A stretch of DNA of 64,000 bases from Citricoccus sp. K5 (GCF_902506195.1 NZ_LR732817.1:2881407-2945406); one strand, 5' to 3'; numbered from the stretch's first letter, positions 45,613-55,111 are shown. Notes: a model not told the origin generated them from the sequence alone. Numbers and translations: made by a program.

Positions 45613-47142
45613 TCAGGCATTCCTTCCGTAGCAGTAGGAGAGCAGGAGTTCCTCGTCGGCACCCTCGGCGGGCACCTGCCCGGAGATCCGTCCCTCGTGC
45701 ATGATGAGGATCCGATCGGAGAGACCGATCAGTTCTGGGAGTTCGGAACTCACGGCGATGATCGTGGTCCCCTGGGCAGCGAGCTCGCGGATGAGCCGGT
45801 AGATCTCGGCCTTGGTGCCGACGTCGATTCCCCGGGTGGGTTCGTCGAGTAGCAGCACGTGCGGCTCCCGGGCCAGCATCTTGGCCAGGACGACCTTCTG
45901 CTGGTTGCCGCCCGAGAGCAAGCCGACGTGCTGACGTGGGCCGCGCGCCTTGATGCGCAGGTTCTCCATACTCCGGCGCGCCAATTCGGTCACGCGGCGG
46001 GCTGACACCCATCCGCCGGTGCTGACCTTCTCCAGATTGGCCAGGGCGATGTTGTCCTGGATCGAGGCGTTCAGGGAGACGCCTTGACTGCGGCGCTCCT
46101 CGGGAACCAGCACCATGCCGGCATTCAGGACCGCGCCGACATCGCCCTTCGCGGGCAGTTCCCGCCCCGCCACCGTGATGGTGCCTCCGGTGAACTTCTG
46201 GGCACCGGCCAGCAGACGCAGGAGTTCGCTGCGACCGGACCCTGCCAGGCCCCCGATACCGAGGACCTCACCGGCATGCGCCGTGAACGAGACGTCTTGG
46301 ACCCGGCGGCCGGTCAGTGACTCGACCGACACCACGGCGCGGTCCGTCGCGGTTCCCCGGTCCGGGAACAGTTCCCCCGGGTCGCGGCCGACCATGGTGG
46401 AGATGACACCCTCGATCGTGATGTCCGCGACGTCCCGGGTGGAGATGGTCGATCCGTTGCGCATGATGGTCACGCGGTCGCACAGCTCGAACACCTCCTC
46501 CAGACGGTGTGAGACGTAGACAATCCCGACCCCCTCGTCGCGCAGGCTGCGCAGCACCGCGAAGAGGTCCTTGATCTCGGTATCCGTCAGGGAGGCGGTG
46601 GGTTCATCAAGGATGAGAACGCGAGCGTCGGCGGCCAGAGCACGCGCCACGGCCACCATCGTCTGCTGCACCGGCGAGAGCTGTCCCGCCAGCCGACGGA
46701 CGGGGATGCGCTGGTTGAGACGATCCAGGTGCCGGCGGGCCTCACGGTTGGCCTCCGGCCACCGCACCAGGCCCGCGGTGTTCGGGGTGCGCTCACCGAG
46801 CAGGATGTTCTCGGCCACACTGATCGTCGGCACGATGGACAGTTCCTGGTACAGGGCCACCACGCCGGCCTGATGGGCGTCCTTCACCCCGGTGAACTGC
46901 ACGGGCTCGCCATCCGAGGCGATCGAGCCGGCATCCGGCCGGTAGACCCCCGTCAGGATCTTGATTAACGTTGACTTGCCGGCACCGTTCTCCCCCAGCA
47001 GGGCGTGGATCTCCCCCGGCCGAACGTCGAGCCGGGCGTCCGTCAGCGCGGCCACACCGTCGAAATGCTTGGAGATGGATGTGGCCTGCAGCGCCAGGCG
47101 TGCGGCCGGCGGCGCGACCGGCTCTGCGGTGGAGGCACTCAT
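45613..47142 (-). CDS. Sugar ABC transporter ATP-binding protein (RbsA type)
   Basis: This 509-residue tandem ATPase has, in domain one, Walker A GENGAGKSTLIKIL near 48, signature LSPVQQTMVAVARAL and Walker B LILDEPTAS. Domain two has the degenerate Walker A GLAGSGRSELLRLL near 285 and signature LSGGNQQKVVLAKML. I chose the ATG at 47142, which overlaps the dehydrogenase stop as ATGA; a much longer frame on the same strand only mirrors that dehydrogenase. Confidence 0.93.
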   Translation of the reverse strand: MSASTAEPVAPPAARLALQATSISKHFDGVAALTDARLDVRPGEIHALLGENGAGKSTLIKILTGVYRPDAGSIASDGEPVQFTGVKDAHQAGVVALYQELSIVPTISVAENILLGERTPNTAGLVRWPEANREARRHLDRLNQRIPVRRLAGQLSPVQQTMVAVARALAADARVLILDEPTASLTDTEIKDLFAVLRSLRDEGVGIVYVSHRLEEVFELCDRVTIMRNGSTISTRDVADITIEGVISTMVGRDPGELFPDRGTATDRAVVSVESLTGRRVQDVSFTAHAGEVLGIGGLAGSGRSELLRLLAGAQKFTGGTITVAGRELPAKGDVGAVLNAGMVLVPEERRSQGVSLNASIQDNIALANLEKVSTGGWVSARRVTELARRSMENLRIKARGPRQHVGLLSGGNQQKVVLAKMLAREPHVLLLDEPTRGIDVGTKAEIYRLIRELAAQGTTIIAVSSELPELIGLSDRILIMHEGRISGQVPAEGADEELLLSYCYGRNA

Positions 47143-48281
47143 CGGCGTTCTGCCCTCTCGGTGCCGTCGTCCGTCAGGTCGTTGCAGCGGATGACCACCT
47201 TCGGATGCTCGCCGCTCACATGCATGTCGAAGGCCTCGGACGCGTTCTCCAGGTCGAAGACCGACTGCAGGAAGGGTTCCAGGTCCAATTCGGCGAGGAC
47301 GCGCACGGCGCGCGGGAACGTGTACGGGGAGACGAAGACCCCGGTCAGGGTCAGCTCCTTGCGGTACAGGTAGTCGGAGAGGTTCAGCGGCAGCTCGTAG
47401 TCCTCCGGATACATGGCCCCGTAGACCACGGTGCCGCCCGGAGCCGCGATGTCCAGCAGTCCGGCCACCGCGTGCCGGGAGCCGGAGGCATCGATCACGA
47501 CGTCGAATCCCTCCCCCGCGGTGATCTCGCGTGTCCGCTCCTCCAGGGACTCGCCATTGGGGTCGATCACGTGGAGCGCTCCGAAACGCCGGGCGAGTTC
47601 GCGGCGCTCCGCGATCGGCTCGATGAGCGTGAGGGAGGTGGCCCCGTACCGTGCCATGAGCTGCAGGGTGAGCTGGCCGATGGGGCCGCCACCGCAGATC
47701 GCCACCCGGTCGCCAGCCCGGACACGGGTCTTGTCCGCGATCCGCACGGCCACGGAGGTGGGCTCCAGCAGGCAGCCCTTCAGTAGCGAGACCTCCTCGG
47801 GAAGCTTGTAGACCTGGGATTCGTGCCAGACCACGGACCGGGCCATGCCGGGACGGTTGTAGTCGCCCAGGTGTTCGCAGAACTGTTGACGCCCGTCCTG
47901 GCAGGGCGGGCAAGCCCCGCAGAAGCGGACGAAGTTCCCGGAGACGCGGTCCCCCACCTGCAGGTCGGTGCGGCGGACCTGCGGCCCCAGTTCGGCCACG
48001 ACGCCGGAGATCTCGTGTCCCAGCCCGATCGGCACGTCCGTGCCGAAGAATCCCTCGGCCAGGTGCGGGTCGGAACCACAGATCGCGGCATAGGCGACCG
48101 TGATGCGCACGTCCTGAGGCCCGACGGTGTCCGCCGGGAAAGTGACGACGCCGATGCTGCCCCGCTGGCCGGCGTCGGGGGCCCGAAGACTGCCGATCTT
48201 GGTGACCGCGACGGTCTCCACGCCGCTCGAGGTCCGTTCCGGGGCGGCGCTGACGGTGGTGGTGGTGCTGGTGCTGGTCAT
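47139..48281 (-). CDS. Zinc-dependent dehydrogenase (sorbitol/threonine dehydrogenase-like)
   Basis: This 380-residue medium-chain dehydrogenase has a threonine-rich N-terminal leader. Catalytic zinc ligands are in AAICGSDPHLAE and GHEISGVVAELG, the structural zinc site is CGACPPCQDGRQQFC, and NAD is bound at VAICGGGPIGQLTLQLM. Its ATG overlaps the transketolase C gene's stop, and its own stop overlaps the ATPase start, so it is translationally coupled on both sides. It probably oxidises the imported polyol to a ketose, the form used by transketolase (inference). Confidence 0.92.
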   Translation of the reverse strand: MTSTSTTTTVSAAPERTSSGVETVAVTKIGSLRAPDAGQRGSIGVVTFPADTVGPQDVRITVAYAAICGSDPHLAEGFFGTDVPIGLGHEISGVVAELGPQVRRTDLQVGDRVSGNFVRFCGACPPCQDGRQQFCEHLGDYNRPGMARSVVWHESQVYKLPEEVSLLKGCLLEPTSVAVRIADKTRVRAGDRVAICGGGPIGQLTLQLMARYGATSLTLIEPIAERRELARRFGALHVIDPNGESLEERTREITAGEGFDVVIDASGSRHAVAGLLDIAAPGGTVVYGAMYPEDYELPLNLSDYLYRKELTLTGVFVSPYTFPRAVRVLAELDLEPFLQSVFDLENASEAFDMHVSGEHPKVVIRCNDLTDDGTERAERR

Positions 48282-49369
48282 GCGATGCTCCGCTCGCCGG
48301 TGCGTTGGGTCGGTCGGCCCTCGGTCACCGCGAGGGCCGCGTCCACGGTGGCCTGCAGCCCGTAACCGTGCTTGTCCCGGAGCTCCGTATCCTCACCGAA
48401 GCCCGCGAAGACCTGGGGGATGCCGAGCCGCCGGAAGCCCTCGAGCCGCAAGCCCCGATCCGCGATGACGTCCGAGACCTGCGAGGCCAGCCCGCCATAG
48501 GCCAGGTGGTCCTCGACCACCACGAAGCGACCGGTCTCCTCGGCGCAGCGCTGGATGAGGTCGGCGTCAACCGGCTTGAGCGTGAACATGTCCACCACGC
48601 GGGCGTCGATGCCGTGCTCGGCGGCCAGGACCTCCGCGGCCTCGAGAGCCTGGGACACCGTCTCGCCGTGCGCGAAGAGGGTGAGGTCGGTGCCCTCGCG
48701 GGCGGTGATGCCTTTGCCGATCTCCACGGTGACGGAGCCGGGCTCGTAGATCACCTTGTCCTTCTTGCCCACAGCCAGGCGGATGTAGAGCGGACCCGTC
48801 ATGGACATGGACTGGCGAAGGACCTCTCCGACCATCAGCGGATCACCAATGGAGGTGACTGTCATGTTCACCAGAGAGGTCATCAGGCCCAGGTCCTCGA
48901 CGGCGTAGTGGGTGGAGCCGCCGTTGCCGACGAGCCCGCCGTGCGTGCCGACGATCTTCACCGGCAGGTTCGGGTAGCAGATGTCCGAGCGGACCTGCTC
49001 GAGCGCACGCATGCTCAGGAACGGCAGCATGCCGGAGACCACCGGGATGTTGCCCTCATTGGCCAGGCCGGCCGCGATGCCCACGCAGGCCTGCTCGGAC
49101 AGCCCCACGTCCACGAACCGGTCCGGGAAGGTGTCGCGGAACTCCACCAGGGTGGCCCCGATGTCCGGAGTCAGCACCCACAGGTTGTCATGGGTCTCGC
49201 CGAGTTCCTTCAGCGTCTGGCCGATCACGGTCCGGGAGGAGAGCAACTCCCCGAAGGTGAACGAGGTGGTCGGCTCGGGATCGCCGGGGATGCCCGCCGT
49301 AGCCGCGGAACTCTCTGCAGAGCCCGTGTTGGTGGGGACACTACTCGCGGTGTTGGTGGCCATGGTCAT
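48278..49369 (-). CDS. Transketolase, C-terminal subunit
   Basis: This 363-residue protein corresponds to the pyrimidine-binding and C-terminal domains of transketolase. It has VLTPDIGATLVEFRDTFP near 63, the cofactor-activating Glu in DVGLSEQACVGIAAG near 90, MTSLVNMTVTSIGDP near 165, and the C-terminal domain with VVDMFTLKPVDADLIQ near 265. The first 35 residues are an Ala/Ser/Thr-rich extension. Its start overlaps the N-subunit gene as ATGA, so the split enzyme is made in equal amounts. It would transfer a two-carbon unit of a keto-sugar. Confidence 0.93.
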   Translation of the reverse strand: MTMATNTASSVPTNTGSAESSAATAGIPGDPEPTTSFTFGELLSSRTVIGQTLKELGETHDNLWVLTPDIGATLVEFRDTFPDRFVDVGLSEQACVGIAAGLANEGNIPVVSGMLPFLSMRALEQVRSDICYPNLPVKIVGTHGGLVGNGGSTHYAVEDLGLMTSLVNMTVTSIGDPLMVGEVLRQSMSMTGPLYIRLAVGKKDKVIYEPGSVTVEIGKGITAREGTDLTLFAHGETVSQALEAAEVLAAEHGIDARVVDMFTLKPVDADLIQRCAEETGRFVVVEDHLAYGGLASQVSDVIADRGLRLEGFRRLGIPQVFAGFGEDTELRDKHGYGLQATVDAALAVTEGRPTQRTGERSIA

Positions 49370-50229
49370 GCCGCCTTTCGTCCATCGGCCAGCGCGGCGA
49401 GGGCACGCTGGAGGTCCTTGTCATTGAGGGATCCGGCGTGCCAGGCGAGATTGGCCTCCATGAAGTCCACGCCCTTGCCCTTGACCGTGTCGCAGACGAT
49501 CACCGTGGGGGTGTCCGAATCCGGGTCCGGCAGGGAGTCGAAGGCTGCCACGAGGGCGCCCATGTCATGGCCGTCCACCTCGATCACGTTCCAGCCGAAG
49601 GCCCGCCACTTGTCCGGATACGGCTCGAGCTTCACGCGCTCCTCGGAGAAGCTCGTCATCAGCTGGCGGTTGCGGTCGATGAACGCCACCAGGTTGCCCA
49701 GGTTGTTGCTGTTCGCAGCCAAGGCGGCTTCCCAGACCGAGCCCTCGCCGGTCTCGCCATCCCCCATCAGGGTGAAGACACGGTGGCTCATGCCGTTGCG
49801 CCGGGCATGCAGGGCCATACCGGTGGCCAGCGGGAGCCCGTGGCCCAGGGAGCCGGTAGACACCTCCACACCGGGCAGTTGCACCTTGCACGGATGCATG
49901 CCGTAGGCGGAGTCCAGCCGGCCATAGGTACGCACGATGTCGTCGTAGTCGAAGAAGCCACGGATGGCCATCGTGATGTACATGCAGACCGCCGCGTGGC
50001 CCTTGCTGAGGACGAACCTGTCCCGCTCGGGATTGTGCAGATCCTGTGGATCCACGTGCATCCCATACTGGAACAACAACGTCAAAATATCAGCACAAGA
50101 AAGGTCGCCACCTATGTGCACTGAACCGTCATACTCTCCGCAGAGAAGGAGTAACTTTTCCCTCAGCTCATACGAAAGGTCTTCCAACTCGGAAACGTTG
50201 GTCTCCGGTCTCGTGATCGTTGCGGCCAT
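49366..50229 (-). CDS. Transketolase, N-terminal subunit
   Basis: This 287-residue protein is the diphosphate-binding half of transketolase. The thiamine-diphosphate motif starts at MGDGETGEGSVWEAAL near residue 148 and ends with the asparagine in NSNNLG. HIGGDLSCADILTLLFQYGM and VLSKGHAAVCMYITMA are family-typical. It is the first gene of the nine-gene operon. A separate housekeeping transketolase is expected elsewhere in the genome; split versions like this are usually pathway-specific. Confidence 0.93.
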   Translation of the reverse strand: MAATITRPETNVSELEDLSYELREKLLLLCGEYDGSVHIGGDLSCADILTLLFQYGMHVDPQDLHNPERDRFVLSKGHAAVCMYITMAIRGFFDYDDIVRTYGRLDSAYGMHPCKVQLPGVEVSTGSLGHGLPLATGMALHARRNGMSHRVFTLMGDGETGEGSVWEAALAANSNNLGNLVAFIDRNRQLMTSFSEERVKLEPYPDKWRAFGWNVIEVDGHDMGALVAAFDSLPDPDSDTPTVIVCDTVKGKGVDFMEANLAWHAGSLNDKDLQRALAALADGRKAA

Positions 50230-50616
50230 GTGTTCCCCCAGGGAAATCGCGTTGCCCCAGCCACTTTGCTGAGATGTGATCTATGTCTCCCCGAGACCTT
50301 AGGCGCAGCAAGGGCCCCACGTAAAGGGGTATTTCACGCAAATTTGCTCTAAGTCAGTCACTGGCTCTCTGACCTGCGGTTTTCTCGGAAGATTCCTCGA
50401 TGGGGATTCCGGGTCTGCGAAATCCATCCGGCCAGGCCACCCCATCCTTGACGCACCGCGCCCCCTTTGATTCACTATCCTTGAAGTGATGTGGCTCACG
50501 TGGTCGCGCCCGCGTCCCCGAGGCCCACCGTCTCATCGCGGAATCGGTTTTCACCGCTCATGTTTTAGGCATTCCATTTCAGAACGGCCGCATTCATCAT
50601 CCCTGAAAGAGGCATC
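50230..50616. promoter_or_regulatory. Divergent control region: polyol operon / aldehyde dehydrogenase
   Basis: This 387-base gap is moderately A+T-rich and carries no gene. It must contain the promoters of the transketolase-led operon (minus) and the aldehyde dehydrogenase (plus). AGTGATGTGGCTCACG at 50485-50500 is a CRP/GlxR-like palindrome with two mismatches. I found no LacI- or DeoR-type operator by eye, and no regulator gene adjoins the operon. Confidence 0.45.
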
Positions 50617-52146
50617 ATGACTGACACCACCACTTCCCGCTCGCCGGGAAACACAGATCACCAGGACCTTCCCACCACGCCGTTGTACTACGGGGGCCGT
50701 GAGCACCAGAGCGAGGCGACACTGACCGTGGTCAATCCGGCCAAGCCCTCCGAGGTCGTCGGCCAGGCCGCGGCCGCCACCCGGGACCAGGCCCTGGCCG
50801 CCGTGGCCGCCGCCAAGGACGCCTTCCCGGCGTGGGCCGCCCTGTCCCCCACCGAACGCGCCGAGGCCCTGACCACGGCCGCGGCCGCCATCATGGAGGG
50901 CTCCGAACGGGAGGCCGCCATCCTCTCCTCGGAGAACGGCAAGGTCGTCGGGGAATCGACCTTCGACCTGATGGGCCTGGTCCAGCGCTTCGAGCTGGCG
51001 ATCGGCCTCGCCGAGGAGGTGGACGCCGTCGAGACCCTTCCGGGGCCACCCACCGAAGTGCGCATCTCACACCAGCCGATGGGCGTGGTGACGATCATCG
51101 TGCCGTTCAACTGGCCCATCGCCATCCTCGGCGCCTCCCTGCCCTACGCCCTGATGGCCGGGAACACCGTGGTGGTCAAGCCGCCGCCCTCCTGCCCGCT
51201 GGCCACCACCCGCGCCGTGCAGCGCGTGGCGGAGCGGCTACCCGCCGGCGTGCTCAACGTGGTGACCGGCGCGGACGCCGAGATCGGCGAGGCCTTGGTC
51301 TCCAACGAGGACGTGGCCAAGGTCTGCTTCACCGGCTCCGTCGGCGGCGGCAAGAAGATCATGTCCATGGCCGCGCAGACGCTGACCAACGTCACCCTGG
51401 AACTCGGGGGCAATGACGGCGTGCTGATCCTCGAGGACGCCGAGTTCACCGAGCAGGGGATGGACCTGCTGTTCATGGGCATCTTCGGCACCACCGGCCA
51501 GGTCTGCATGAACGCCAAGCGCATCTACGTGCACTCCTCCAAGAGGGACGAGCTGGTGGCGGAGCTGACCCGGCGGCTGGAGGGCACCACGCTTGGCCCG
51601 GCCACGGACGCAGCCACCACCATGGGGCCCTTCCACCAGAGGGCCCAGCTCGAGTACGTGCAGGCCCTGGTCCAGGAGGCCAAGGACTCCGGTGCGGACG
51701 TCCGCGAGTTCGGCGAGCTACCCGGCGGCGAATGGGCCGAGGGGAACTTCATGCGTCCCTCACTGGTGCTGGACCCGGACCCGGCCCTGCGCGTGGTCAC
51801 CGAGGAGCAGTTCGGCCCGACCATCCCGATCATCACCTTCGAGGACCTCGAGGACGGCATCCGGATGGTGAACGACACGCAGTACGGGTTGTGCAACTCC
51901 GTGTGGACCTCGGACGAGCAGACCGCCATCGAGATCGGCTCCCGGTTGCAGGCCGGCTATGTCTTCCACAACACCCACGGCCCCGCCCTGCTGGACCAGC
52001 GCGCCCCCTTCGGCGGCATCAAGCAGTCCGGCATCGGCCGCGAGATGGGCACCATCGGCCTGCGCAACTTCCAGGAGCCCCACGCCCTGGGCCTGCTGAA
52101 GGCCGGCCCCTCGTCCGGTGAGGCGGACAGCACGCCCGTCGGCTGA
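50617..52146 (+). CDS. NAD(P)-dependent aldehyde dehydrogenase
   Basis: This 509-residue aldehyde dehydrogenase shows VPFNWPIAILGASLPYAL near 170, cofactor segment CFTGSVGGGKKIM near 238, general-base Glu in TLELGGNDGVLI near 263 and nucleophile Cys in TTGQVCMNAKR near 297. FGGIKQSGIGREMG is near the C-terminus. GAAAGAGGCATC precedes the ATG. A perfect terminator follows the stop. Divergent from the polyol operon, it may oxidise an aldehyde arising there (glycolaldehyde is one candidate, an inference). Confidence 0.93.
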   Translation: MTDTTTSRSPGNTDHQDLPTTPLYYGGREHQSEATLTVVNPAKPSEVVGQAAAATRDQALAAVAAAKDAFPAWAALSPTERAEALTTAAAAIMEGSEREAAILSSENGKVVGESTFDLMGLVQRFELAIGLAEEVDAVETLPGPPTEVRISHQPMGVVTIIVPFNWPIAILGASLPYALMAGNTVVVKPPPSCPLATTRAVQRVAERLPAGVLNVVTGADAEIGEALVSNEDVAKVCFTGSVGGGKKIMSMAAQTLTNVTLELGGNDGVLILEDAEFTEQGMDLLFMGIFGTTGQVCMNAKRIYVHSSKRDELVAELTRRLEGTTLGPATDAATTMGPFHQRAQLEYVQALVQEAKDSGADVREFGELPGGEWAEGNFMRPSLVLDPDPALRVVTEEQFGPTIPIITFEDLEDGIRMVNDTQYGLCNSVWTSDEQTAIEIGSRLQAGYVFHNTHGPALLDQRAPFGGIKQSGIGREMGTIGLRNFQEPHALGLLKAGPSSGEADSTPVG

Positions 52147-52158
52147 TCGCTTCGCCCC

Positions 52159-52197
52159 AGGAGCCCCGCGACCCGGTCGAGGCCGCGGGGCTCCTTT
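52159..52197 (+). terminator. Rho-independent terminator after the aldehyde dehydrogenase gene
   Basis: Perfect 12-base arms AGGAGCCCCGCG (52159-52170) and CGCGGGGCTCCT (52184-52195) are followed by TTTG. It begins 12 bases after the stop codon. It separates the aldehyde dehydrogenase from the GntP permease gene downstream. Confidence 0.85.
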
Positions 52198-52302
52198 GTG
52201 CTGCGGCTCACACGCTTGCTAGGGTCGGCGAGTCGCAGCATCCCTAGGCCATTCGACTCCGCACGATGAATGACGCCTCCAGCTCTTGCGGAAGGTCGCA
52301 CC

Positions 52303-53736
52303 ATGATTGCCGTCCACACACTCATCGCCATCCTGGTGATCGTGGTCCTCATCATCCGGCTCAAGGTGGATCCGGTCATCAGCCTCGTCCTCGGCTGCCT
52401 CTACCTGGGGATCGCCACCGGAGTGGGCCTGGCCGGCACCGTCGAGGCGATCACCACGGGATTCGGTGAGATCATGGTCGAGGTCGGGTTGCTCATCGGC
52501 TTCGGCGTGCTCATCGGCTCCCAATTGCATGCCAGTGGCGCCTTCACTCGCCTCGTGACGGTCCTCGTGCGGACGGTGGGCGCGGATCGATTGCCGTACT
52601 CGATGGCGGCCTTGCTGTCCGTGGTGATGCCGTCCATCTACGTGGATGTCCAGGTGGTCCTCGCGGCCCCGGTTGCCCGATCCGCTGCACCGAAGATCGG
52701 CAAGCACGGTCTGCCCCTGCTGGCCGCGGCGCTCGGCACGGGGATCTTCTCGGGTTACGTGTTCGTCGTCCCCGGTCTGGCTGCCCTCTCCATCACCGGG
52801 TTGATGGATATCCCGCTGGGCGACTGGCTCCTCTACGGCCTCGTCCTCGGGCCGGTCACGGCCCTCCTCACCACGCTCGTGATGCGCCTCATCCTGCGGA
52901 CGAACTACTGGAAGCCCTCCTCCGACGAGGGCGCGACCCCCGTTTCGGAGCTTGAGGAGGCCCGCCTCCAGAAGGCCCAGGCGGACTCAGCCGGCCACGC
53001 AGGAACCACCGGTGGCGGGGGATCAACCGGTGGCGGTGGAACGACCGGTTCTGCCAGCACGGCGCCGGCGCGTGAACTACCCCTGATCGTGCTGTTCCTG
53101 CCGATCATCGTGCCGCTGGTCCTCATCGCTTTCGGGGCCTTCGCAGGCCTTTTCGAGTTCACCAACCCGGTCATCGAGTTCTTCGGGGACGCCAATATCG
53201 CCCTGTTCATCGGCCTGCTCGGGGCCTACCTGATTTCCCGGATCACGAACGGCAATGGCCGCACGCAGGATGCGCTGCAGTCGGGTTTTCACACCACGGG
53301 TGAGATCCTGCTCATCACGGGCGTGGGCGGCTCGCTGGGTGCCGTGATCGGCGCCTCGGGACTCGACCAGCTCCTAGCGGGCCTGTTCACGGCGAATGAG
53401 AGCATGCCGACCGTCCTCATCATCGTGCTGGCGTGGTTCGTCGCGGCGCTGCTGCACCTGGCCATCGGCTCGGTCTCCGTCGCAGCCATCGCGGCGGCCG
53501 GCATCATCGCCCCGGTGCTCGGCGCAGTGGACGTGAGCCCCATTGCGATGGGCCTGGCCATCGCCTCCGGCGCAATGTTCGCGCTCCAGGTGAACAGCAA
53601 TTTCTTCTGGATGTTCAACTCGCTGCTCGGCCTCACCACCAAGGGATCCCTCAAGACGCTCACCATGTCGACGTCCATCTCCTCGGTCATCTCCCTGCCG
53701 ATCGTGGTGATCCTCGCGCTGGTACTTCCCGCCTAG
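52303..53736 (+). CDS. GntP-family gluconate/organic acid permease
   Basis: This 477-residue, highly hydrophobic protein has about 12-14 membrane segments. The GntP-type stretches are VISLVLGCLYLGIATGVGL near 26, GFGEIMVEVGLLIGFGVLIG near 60 and VPGLAALSITGLMDIPLGDW near 155. Between the halves lies a hydrophilic loop of about 40 residues with a repetitive Gly/Thr/Ser tract (GTTGGGGSTGGGGTTG), which is unusual for the family. I chose the ATG at 52303 after GGAAGGTCGCACC; an ATG at 52270 would add 11 residues. It imports gluconate or a similar sugar acid by proton symport. Confidence 0.9.
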   Translation: MIAVHTLIAILVIVVLIIRLKVDPVISLVLGCLYLGIATGVGLAGTVEAITTGFGEIMVEVGLLIGFGVLIGSQLHASGAFTRLVTVLVRTVGADRLPYSMAALLSVVMPSIYVDVQVVLAAPVARSAAPKIGKHGLPLLAAALGTGIFSGYVFVVPGLAALSITGLMDIPLGDWLLYGLVLGPVTALLTTLVMRLILRTNYWKPSSDEGATPVSELEEARLQKAQADSAGHAGTTGGGGSTGGGGTTGSASTAPARELPLIVLFLPIIVPLVLIAFGAFAGLFEFTNPVIEFFGDANIALFIGLLGAYLISRITNGNGRTQDALQSGFHTTGEILLITGVGGSLGAVIGASGLDQLLAGLFTANESMPTVLIIVLAWFVAALLHLAIGSVSVAAIAAAGIIAPVLGAVDVSPIAMGLAIASGAMFALQVNSNFFWMFNSLLGLTTKGSLKTLTMSTSISSVISLPIVVILALVLPA

Positions 53737-53770
53737 CCGACGCGGTGGCGGCGCACGTGCTGGGTGCCGG

Positions 53771-55111
53771 CTAGACCGCCGCGGACCGGGTCCGCTCCTT
53801 GTAGGCCGCCCGGAGGGAGAATCCTTCGGACAGGGCCTCCTCGCGGGTGATCTCGAGGCCCGCGGCGAGGATCTTCCGGGCCGAGAGGTGGTCGCTGGGC
53901 ATGTTCACGGACTCGACGGCTGCCAGGATCCCGTCGCGGAAGCAGAACACGGAGAACTTCGGGCTGGCAGGATCCGGGTCCCCCACCACCACGGTCTCGT
54001 CGTCCGCCCGCACGATGTTGGCCATCTGCAGCCGGAACGGCCCCTGGGTGGACCAGAACCACGGCAGCTCCGCATACGGGACGTCGACGCCGAGGATCAC
54101 GCCGGCCACGTGCCGGGCGTGATCGGTGGCGTTCTGCACGGACTCCAGGCGGAACGGCCCGCCGGCGTGCACGCAGGGAAACGCGGCACAGTCCCCGATC
54201 GCGTAGATGTCCGGGTCAGCGGTGCGCAGGTTCGCGTCCACCACGATCCCGTTGGCAGTCTCGAGACCGGCCTCGGCGGCCAGCTGGTCGTTCGGCTGGA
54301 CCCCGACGCCGGCCACCACCAGGTCTGCCGGGTACCGGTCCCCGGTGGTCGAGACCGCGAAGGAGACCCGGCCGTCGTCGCCGGCCTCGAAGGACGCGAT
54401 GCCCTCGTTCAGCCGCAGGTCGATACCCAGATCCCGGTGGGCGCCGGCGAACCAGTCGCCCAGCAGCGGGGTGAGCGCGCGGCCCATCGGGCGGGGCGCG
54501 AACTCCAGGACGGTGACGTGGCAGCCGCGGGCGAGCGCCGCCGTCGCGAATTCCAGGCCGATGAACCCGGCGCCGACCACGACCACGTTCTGCGCGGTGT
54601 CCAGCGCGGCGCCGAGCTGTTCGGCGTCCTCCAGGGTGCGCAGTCCGTGGATGCCCGGTAGGTCGATGCCCGGGGTCGGCAGTTCGCGGTTGCGGGCACC
54701 GGTGGCCAACACCAGCGACGAGTAGCCCAGGGTGGTGCCGTCGGCGAGGGTGACGGTTTGGGACTGCCGGTCCATGCTGGTGGCGGCGGTGCCGGTGAGC
54801 AGGGTGATGGCGTGGTCCGCGAAGAACGCCGCACCGCGCAGTGGCAGGGGCGCGGCCGAGGTGCCGCCTGAACCGTCAGTACCGTCCGTGGGACGGGCCT
54901 TCAGGTAGTCCTTGGACAGCGGCGGCCGCTGATAGGGCAGGCCGGGCTCCTCGGCCACGATGGTGACCTCGCCGGTGAAGCCCTCGGAGCGCAGGGACGC
55001 GGCGGCCTGCAGTCCGGCCTGGCCGCCGCCGATGATGACGACGCCGCGGGCGTCCTGATCTGCCGCTGCGGACACGTTTTGGCTCTGGCTCTGATGCTGG
55101 CTCGCGCTCAT
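53771..55111 (-). CDS. Ferredoxin reductase (rhodocoxin/putidaredoxin reductase type)
   Basis: This 446-residue flavoprotein has an FAD site VVIIGGGQAGLQAAASL after a Gln/Ser-rich leader of about 25 residues. NAD is bound at VVVVGAGFIGLEFATAAL near 160, the second FAD contact is IYAIGDCAAF near 305, and an iron-sulfur-reductase C-terminal domain follows. It passes electrons from NADH to the [2Fe-2S] ferredoxin encoded three bases upstream. The pair forms the class I redox chain for the P450s nearby. Confidence 0.93.
   Translation of the reverse strand: MSASQHQSQSQNVSAAADQDARGVVIIGGGQAGLQAAASLRSEGFTGEVTIVAEEPGLPYQRPPLSKDYLKARPTDGTDGSGGTSAAPLPLRGAAFFADHAITLLTGTAATSMDRQSQTVTLADGTTLGYSSLVLATGARNRELPTPGIDLPGIHGLRTLEDAEQLGAALDTAQNVVVVGAGFIGLEFATAALARGCHVTVLEFAPRPMGRALTPLLGDWFAGAHRDLGIDLRLNEGIASFEAGDDGRVSFAVSTTGDRYPADLVVAGVGVQPNDQLAAEAGLETANGIVVDANLRTADPDIYAIGDCAAFPCVHAGGPFRLESVQNATDHARHVAGVILGVDVPYAELPWFWSTQGPFRLQMANIVRADDETVVVGDPDPASPKFSVFCFRDGILAAVESVNMPSDHLSARKILAAGLEITREEALSEGFSLRAAYKERTRSAAV

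Noticed and set aside
48305-49906. Plus-strand open frame of 533 codons opposite the transketolase genes
   Set aside because: It is antisense to two confidently identified genes and its amino acid composition is unlike a real protein.
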